A stretch of 11,129 nucleotides of DNA from Phoronis pallida (lineage: Eukaryota; Phoronida; Phoronidae), in the NCBI GenBank assembly GCA_028565715.1, contig JAOXYC010216239.1, positions 1-11,129 on the forward strand. The letters are read 5' to 3'. The notes beneath the pieces are model-generated. The model saw only the letters and a program-made list of their open reading frames with translations, was not told where the DNA came from and searched no databases. The position numbers were made by a program, and so were the translations under genes. Numbering within the stretch: the stretch's first letter is position 1; each line of letters begins with the position of its first letter. This document shows, one piece after another, positions 7,074 through 11,129 of this stretch.

Positions 7074-7622
7074 AAGCAATGGTAGAAAAAAAACAATTCT
7101 TGTTGAAAAGGAGTTCAAGAACTGCAAATCAAGACATTGATCCATCTTGATTTAAGATCATAAGGTTGTTATTTGCATATCTCAATTTTTTTTTACTTTT
7201 TAAAAAAATAGATGGTCAAATTATGTTATTTTTTGATAATTCAATTATTTTTAAGATGCATACCGTATTAGTGGACATTTAGGAGCATGTTCCTCTTCAG
7301 GGCCCATCAGGAATTTTTATGATTGCTTTTGCTCAAATTGGTCACATATTGGAGCATTGGGTCTAACTTTTAAAATAACACCTGGCAGCTGTTTTTGTTA
7401 CATTTCTTTTAAAACTATTTTTGGCTTGTTAAGATTTGTGTGAAGTCTGCATTTCATTTGATTTTTTGGAACTTGTTCAATGATTAAGCTCAAACAAAAT
7501 CCTGTTGCGGTTGTATTTTTTCTTTAATGACTGGAATTTGTTTTTTAAATTACTGACATTTATTGAATTGGTATACCATCGTAATGTGTGTATGGGCGGA
7601 TGCTTTTGGCATTTCCAATAAA
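7074..7622 (+). other. Likely 3' UTR of FN2 gene 1
   Basis: Non-coding, AT-rich. Several stretches align with the region after gene 2, for example ATAGATGGTC at 7209 and 9307, a CTCTTCAGGGCCCATCAGG-type segment near 7291, and GGTATACCA near 7570. The shared sequence up to the AATAAA signal supports a transcribed tail inherited by both copies. Confidence 0.55.
7617..7622 (+). terminator. Polyadenylation signal AATAAA, FN2 gene 1
   Basis: A canonical AATAAA lies about 545 nt after the stop codon. A corresponding signal stands at the homologous place after gene 2. The cleavage site itself is not visible. Confidence 0.5.
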
Positions 7623-7639
7623 CATTTTCAACCTACCAG

Positions 7640-8040
7640 TATTATCTCTCTCTGCTAACCGAGCTTGAAACATCTCTCCAACAAAATATTAACCGAGATA
7701 AATAATTCGTTTACTTTGAGATTCACATTTAGTGATAGCCTCTGTGTTTCATACCACCATATAAGGTCACATGGTTGGTAACTGACTTTCAATCTTTTTG
7801 CCACTACCTGAGCCTGTCTAGCAGCAAGATCAAAAGTATGTAGGACGCTACAAAGAACTCTTCAAATTCATTATTTTCTAAAATTTATCAAATATTTTCT
7901 AGCAAAATGTACATTAATTTCCGAATTTTTGATTGGGAAAATACTACACAGCTAAAAATAATATACTTTCTTGAGCAGTGTACATTCAGTTAAATAATTA
8001 AAAGGAACATCCTATATTTCCTTATTCCACTTCACAGTAA
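7640..8040. other. Spacer between the two FN2 genes
   Basis: AT-rich spacer. GGTCACATGGTTGGTAAC at 7765 recurs at 9961, marking about where the duplicated unit ends; the next unit begins near 8045. Otherwise nothing is recognised. Confidence 0.55.
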
Positions 8041-8413
8041 TTCTGAATGCTATTATGCAGTGTTCAGTAACTATACAGCTTGATGTTAACCAGTCTCAAC
8101 ACTAGTCAGATATTGTGTTTAAAAGTTAAGGGCCAATTAATAATCCCACATTTCAAACTTCAAGATACAAAAATCAGAAATCAGAAAAGTTAGGTGCAAA
8201 TTCAATGGCACATATTCAATATGAACCAACGTGTTGGATTTAAGTGTGTATTGTTTTACGCCAATATGTCTAAAAGCATTTTTGTCTAGAATCAAAATAT
8301 CAAGAGGTTTATTGGGTTTTGAGGAGTGTCACAAAACGGAGCTCACTGTCCTCACAGTCAGAGCAAATTATTGTTTTTTAAGGATGGAAAATTTTGAAAA
8401 ATCAAAACATACG

Positions 8414-8523
8414 CTATCAAAATTCATTTCCTGCTATCCAACTCATTGATTTTTTAAAGCTTCGTTATTTTGTATTCCAACACCAAACCCATTTAGTTTT
8501 AAGTCCCTTGTGTTACTGCAAGG
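8414..8523 (+). promoter_or_regulatory. Conserved proximal promoter/5' UTR block of FN2 gene 2
   Basis: A near-identical counterpart of 6288-6395, differing by a few substitutions and one base in a T run. The block continues into the first ~38 coding bases. An open frame across it (8394-8585) is not coding: it overlaps the true start in another frame and is not maintained in copy 1. Confidence 0.55.
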
Positions 8524-8620
8524 ATGTATACAACAGTGTGCATCATTTTGGCCATAGCAATGTTCAGCCACATCGCAAACATTGATGCACAACAAACATA
8601 CTTCGAGAAAGGCCGCACAC
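8524..8620 (+). CDS. FN2 gene 2, exon 1: signal peptide only
   Basis: ATG at 8524 aligns with the second ATG of gene 1. The first 13 codons are nearly identical (MYTTVCIILAIA), followed by FSHIANIDAQQTYF, then EKGRT. Residues 1-22 form the signal peptide, with likely cleavage near DAQQ. Homology with gene 1 stops soon after QQTxF, and the whole PAN-like region is missing. The proposed donor is CACAC|GTAAAC (8620/8621), weaker than usual but in phase 1, exactly what exon 2 needs. Without splicing, the frame ends at TAA ten codons later. The donor coincides with one arm of an 11-bp inverted repeat (8621-8631 / 8704-8714). The exon is too short to be found by open-frame length alone. Confidence 0.7.
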
Positions 8621-8714
8621 GTAAACAGTTACTGATATCAATCACGTAATTACGCTGAGATGCCTGAGCCATTATGTTGTAACTTGTTAGCGGGATGTTT
8701 ACATAACTGTTTAC
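8621..8714. repeat. Short inverted repeat starting at the gene 2 donor
   Basis: GTAAACAGTTA (8621-8631) and TAACTGTTTAC (8704-8714) are perfect inverted copies enclosing 72 bp. The stretch replaces the PAN-coding part of gene 1, and similarity with the gene 1 intron resumes at about 8835. It may mark a small insertion or a deletion breakpoint. Confidence 0.45.
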
Positions 8715-8981
8715 AAGTATGAGGTTTCTGCTTTAGATCAACACGGCTTGTTTTTCTTAGATCTTAGATAGCGGTGACCAGAGGTGTGATTCCACCGTTC
8801 CACATATTTACCCAACATGGCTGCAATTAAGCCAAAAAGTATGCGTCATGATGCATTATGTATCAACAAATAATGATTTTATAAAATTTCTGCCCATTTT
8901 GTTAGCAGAGTTCTTGTAGTCTATTATCAATATTGATGATGTGTAGGAGAGTTACTAAATCCAAGCCTTTATTAACTACAG

Positions 8982-9160
8982 GAACAAAGACGGTGGGAGG
9001 AAATTCCAATGGTGACTACTGTGTGTTTCCCTTTTTCTATTGGGGTCAGTGGTATGATGCATGCACGAATCTTAATTATAACCAAACATGGTGTGCAACA
9101 ACAGGTAATTACGACACAGACAGGAAATTTGGTATCTGTCCAAAACAAAAGCATTGTTGA
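8982..9160 (+). CDS. FN2 gene 2, exon 2: C-terminal fibronectin type II module
   Basis: The acceptor CTACAG (8979-8981) gives phase 1, joining exon 1 as GRT-R-TKTVGGNSNGDYC. In the 91-residue product, residues 43-85 are an FN2 module: CVFPFFYWGQWYDAC, then TWCATTGNYDTDRKFGIC. Cysteines 46, 60, 70 and 85 fill the four FN2 positions. Compared with gene 1, the conserved Trp before Gly in the final strand is Phe (KFGIC), and the tail is longer (PKQKHC), adding an unpaired Cys91 before TGA (9158-9160). The mature protein would be about 69 residues, essentially a free FN2 module with short tails. The intact frame and conserved pattern argue for a functional gene, not a relic. Confidence 0.88.
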
Positions 9161-9654
9161 AGAAAAACAAAAGTTGTTGCTGAAATCAATTAATGGACAA
9201 AGAGTTCACAAACAGAAAATATCTGTCTTCAGAAGAAAAAGGAAAGCTTTCAAAACAATCATGTTATTCCTATAATTCAAAATATTTTACTAATTCTTAA
9301 AATAATAGATGGTCGAATTATGTTCATTTGTTGATATTTTAATCCCTTTAAAGGAAACATACCATATTGATTTATAGGGCAGATGCCTCTTCAAGGCCTA
9401 TCAGGGATTTTTGAAGGATTTTTTGCTCAAATTTGTCACACATTGTTACTATTTTCTGGCTTGATAGGATTTGTGTGTAATTTGCATTTCATTTGGTTAA
9501 ATGTAAACAATGATTTGAGTTAAACAAAATATTGTTACCATTGCTATATTTTTGGTTTTTAATTAAAATTATTAATAAAAAATTACTACTGGCATTTGTT
9601 GAGCTGGTATACCAAGTAATTTACAGTTGTGAGAAGGAATTAATAAAAAATAAA
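9161..9654 (+). other. Likely 3' UTR of FN2 gene 2
   Basis: AT-rich and non-coding. It aligns in patches with 7074-7622 after gene 1, including the segments near ATAGATGG, CCTCTTCAAGGCC and GGTATACCA. Confidence 0.5.
9642..9654 (+). terminator. Polyadenylation signals AATAAA, FN2 gene 2
   Basis: Two AATAAA hexamers stand back to back (9642-9647 and 9649-9654), about 485 nt after the stop and at the position homologous to the gene 1 signal. Confidence 0.5.
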
Positions 9655-9801
9655 CACCATTTATTATAATAAATCTTCTGAAATGAATGTAAACACTTCA
9701 TTTTTGAAAACCATAAACAAAGCCTAAAGGTATTATTCACATGTCAGATGTAATCCTAGCCACTGGATTATCTACTTTCTATTTGCTTTTTTCCTACCTG
9801 C

Positions 9802-9874
9802 ATCCCTGATCTTGAAGTCTTCCAGAGAAGTTAAACTTCGTTAAACTTCTCTGGAAGACTTCAAGATCAGGGAT
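9802..9874. repeat. Perfect 31-bp inverted repeat with 11-nt loop
   Basis: The arms 9802-9832 and 9844-9874 are exact inverted copies; the loop 9833-9843 contains a TTCG-like core. GTTAAACTTC is also repeated directly across the loop. No target duplication is evident. The perfect arms imply recent formation or active correction. Confidence 0.9.
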
Positions 9875-10186
9875 TAAAACAGTTGGTTAGAACAAATTCA
9901 CTGACTTGAAGACTTATATTGCTGAGAGCCACTAAGTTTCAAACTACTGAGGTCCTAGCAGGTCACATGGTTGGTAACCTACTTTCAATCGTGCAAGATC
10001 GAAAATAGACATCACCAAAGACTTTGATGGAGGTCTAAAACACAATGGTTCCTAAAGGTACAGGCAAAAATGAATGGATGTTGTCAAGTGTCTACAAGTG
10101 TAATCAATGTTGAATATAAAATTTATTTTTTAAAAAGTCACCACTTTTTCATTTGGTTTTCACTTTACGGAACTTGTGACATCACT
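9875..10186. other. Intron sequence right of the FN2 duplication
   Basis: Contains the end of the duplicated unit (GGTCACATGGTTGGTAAC at 9961). The remainder is AT-rich without recognised features. Confidence 0.5.
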
Positions 10187-10371
10187 GATTTGTAATTCGT
10201 AGCTAAACACATTGGAAAAATCCCCTTTTCTCCAATTATTTCAAAAGTTTCGTTCCAAACAATAAAATCACCAAAAATATTTTAGATATATTTGGTAGTT
10301 TTTTGTTTGAAATTGAAATTATTTGAAAAAAAGTGATTTTTCCAATGTGTTTAGCTAACTAATTACAAATC
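10187..10371. mobile_element. 185-bp foldback (MITE-like) element
   Basis: The sequence from GATTTGTAATT (10187) inward is inverted at the other end, finishing AATTACAAATC at 10371. The best part is TAGCTAAACACATTGGAAAA and its complement. The arms are about 80 bp with mismatches and indels around an AT-rich centre near 10279. Older than the 5741-6031 element, judging by divergence. No target duplication could be defined. Confidence 0.75.
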
Positions 10372-10515
10372 TATAAGGGTTTTTGCATGACATTTTTTGG
10401 ATAACTTTTTAAGCTGAACTTTAGTTTTTTTTAAATATCATTACCGACCACCCTAAAGAACATCTAGAAATTCTTGCCTACCCACGTGATGAAAATTGTT
10501 TAAAAAACTACCCAC

Positions 10516-10609
10516 CATCACACCCCCCACAGCACTGTCCTGGTAGTGTAACAGGATGAGAACATCTTAGTGCAGGACACTTCTGAGGTACACACTCAAT
10601 ATCTCCTCT
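10516..10609 (-). CDS. VWC gene exon B: second half of VWC module 1
   Basis: A 94-nt exon, phase 0 in and phase 1 out. The acceptor is TTTTCAG (10610-10611) and the donor GATG|GTGGGT (10516/10515). It reads RGDIECVPQKC, RC, the turn LPGQCC and GGCD, supplying cysteines 5-10 of the module started in exon A. An RGD tripeptide falls at its very start; in a secreted protein this can be an integrin ligand, but here it sits at the V-RGDIEC strand where G-x-x-x-C is common in VWC, so it may be coincidental. The exon is the mirror of exon D in length and phase. The intron that follows (10515-5331) is the largest in the window and holds the two FN2 genes. Confidence 0.9.
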
Positions 10610-10619
10610 CTGAAAATAC

Positions 10620-10988
10620 ATATCACATAAGGTAACCAACAGGTCACAACGGTTTTTTAATGTAATTGAATAGTGGCTCAAGAAAGTATGGAAATTGAAT
10701 AGTTGGAATTAAATTAGTACGAACCAGTGAGAGTGTAGCACTTCAATTCCGTGGAGTATCATTCTTATCCCAGCATTTTCATTGGCAAAATCATTGGGCT
10801 CAAGGGGAAATGACTGGCTATAAAGTATTAACAATTGCAAAAAAATAAATGGGGATTAAGTTACTACAGGTTCAAGAATACTTGTTAGGCAAATAGGATA
10901 CCCAGGGTTAGATTTTCTGTCAAATTTACTGCATTAAGTTGACTTTCTAATTTATTACAACATGGTATTCTACTGTTAAAATACTCAC
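10620..10988. other. Intron between VWC exons A and B
   Basis: No coding pattern, repeat or RNA gene is recognised in this intron. Confidence 0.5.
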
Positions 10989-11074
10989 CACACACTGGCA
11001 CACTTCACATGTTGATTGACCAGACCATGATCTACCTTCTTCATATGAAACACCAGTATATGGATCAATGCAAC
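10989..11074 (-). CDS. VWC gene exon A: first half of VWC module 1
   Basis: An 86-nt exon, phase 1 in and phase 0 out. The acceptor is TTCTAG (11075-11076) and the donor GTGTG|GTGAGT (10989/10988). It reads CIDPYTGVSYEEGRSW, then the TCEVCQC cluster and V, giving cysteines 1-4 of a VWC module completed by exon B. It was found by hand translation, as the open frame is too short to stand out. Tyr-Glu-Glu-Gly fits the conserved YxxG strand. It is the most 5' exon of the gene in the window; the 55 bases to the right are intron, and earlier exons lie beyond 11129. Confidence 0.88.
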
Positions 11075-11129
11075 CTAGAACATATAACTTCATGTGATAA
11101 GACAGTTCTTGTCAAATTTCAAGTAAAAA

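Larger units (their letters stand above)
1..11129 (-). other. Multi-VWC secreted protein gene, internal part (gene span)
   Basis: Nine exons on the minus strand join in one open frame without stops. They encode VWC modules with the ten-cysteine pattern C...CxxCxC...C...C...C...CCxxC, repeated seven times completely and once in part. Modules abut directly, as in kielin/chordin-like and related BMP-modulating extracellular proteins. That family resemblance rests on domain architecture only, so no orthologue is claimed. All borders between modules are phase 1, the usual class for duplicated extracellular modules. Start, signal peptide and C-terminal domains lie outside the window. The largest intron (10515-5331) contains two plus-strand genes. 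Confidence 0.9.

Noticed and set aside
8231-8585. Plus-strand open frames just upstream of FN2 gene 2
   Set aside because: One crosses the true ATG in another frame, neither is kept in the homologous region of gene 1, and the composition is not protein-like.
10607-10609. RGD integrin-binding motif in exon B
   Set aside because: It lies at an exon joint in a structural strand of the VWC fold and is not repeated in other modules; there is no evidence that it is exposed.

Overview
The window looks like nuclear DNA of an invertebrate animal. It is AT-rich, its short exons have GT-AG borders, long introns carry decayed repeats, and the coding parts encode extracellular Cys-rich modules: von Willebrand factor type C (VWC) and fibronectin type II (FN2). 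The species cannot be fixed from the sequence. A marine deuterostome or lophotrochozoan is a reasonable guess. There are no bacterial operons, CRISPR arrays or RNA genes that I can recognise.

Minus strand: nine exons of one large gene run right to left through the whole window: 11074-10989, 10609-10516, 5330-5080, 4680-4587, 3689-3516, 3210-3025, 1234-1064, 702-517 and 390-301. Joined in frame they give 1,332 nt (about 444 residues) encoding seven complete ten-cysteine VWC modules and the first half of an eighth, with almost no linkers. Every exon border between modules is phase 1; two modules are split internally by a phase-0 intron at the same position. The nearest known architecture is the kielin/chordin-like type of multi-VWC secreted protein, a family whose members bind BMP/TGF-beta ligands. 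Both ends of the gene lie outside, and the next acceptor falls exactly on bases 1-2.

Plus strand: the 5.2-kb intron between 10515 and 5331 contains two small antisense genes in tandem. Gene 1 (6396-6729 + 6916-7073, 163 aa) encodes a signal peptide, a Cys-rich PAN/apple-like segment and one C-terminal FN2 module. Gene 2 (8524-8620 + 8982-9160, 91 aa) is a paralogue with signal peptide and FN2 but without the PAN-like segment. Homology runs from about 5700-7800 to 8045-10000. A 149-bp promoter/signal-peptide block is far better conserved than the rest.

The introns also hold: a 5-unit 152-bp tandem array made from part of a VWC exon plus its splice donor (2381-3140); a decayed duplicate of another VWC exon (about 5402-5469); a 291-bp palindromic element with a 5-bp target duplication and an empty site in the paralogous gene copy (5741-6031); two elements with ~157-bp internal repeats and terminal hairpins (1264-2232, 4122-4552); and three further inverted repeats (3819-3875, 9802-9874, 10187-10371). 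The main theme is local duplication at all scales: modules, exon fragments, whole genes and foldback DNA.
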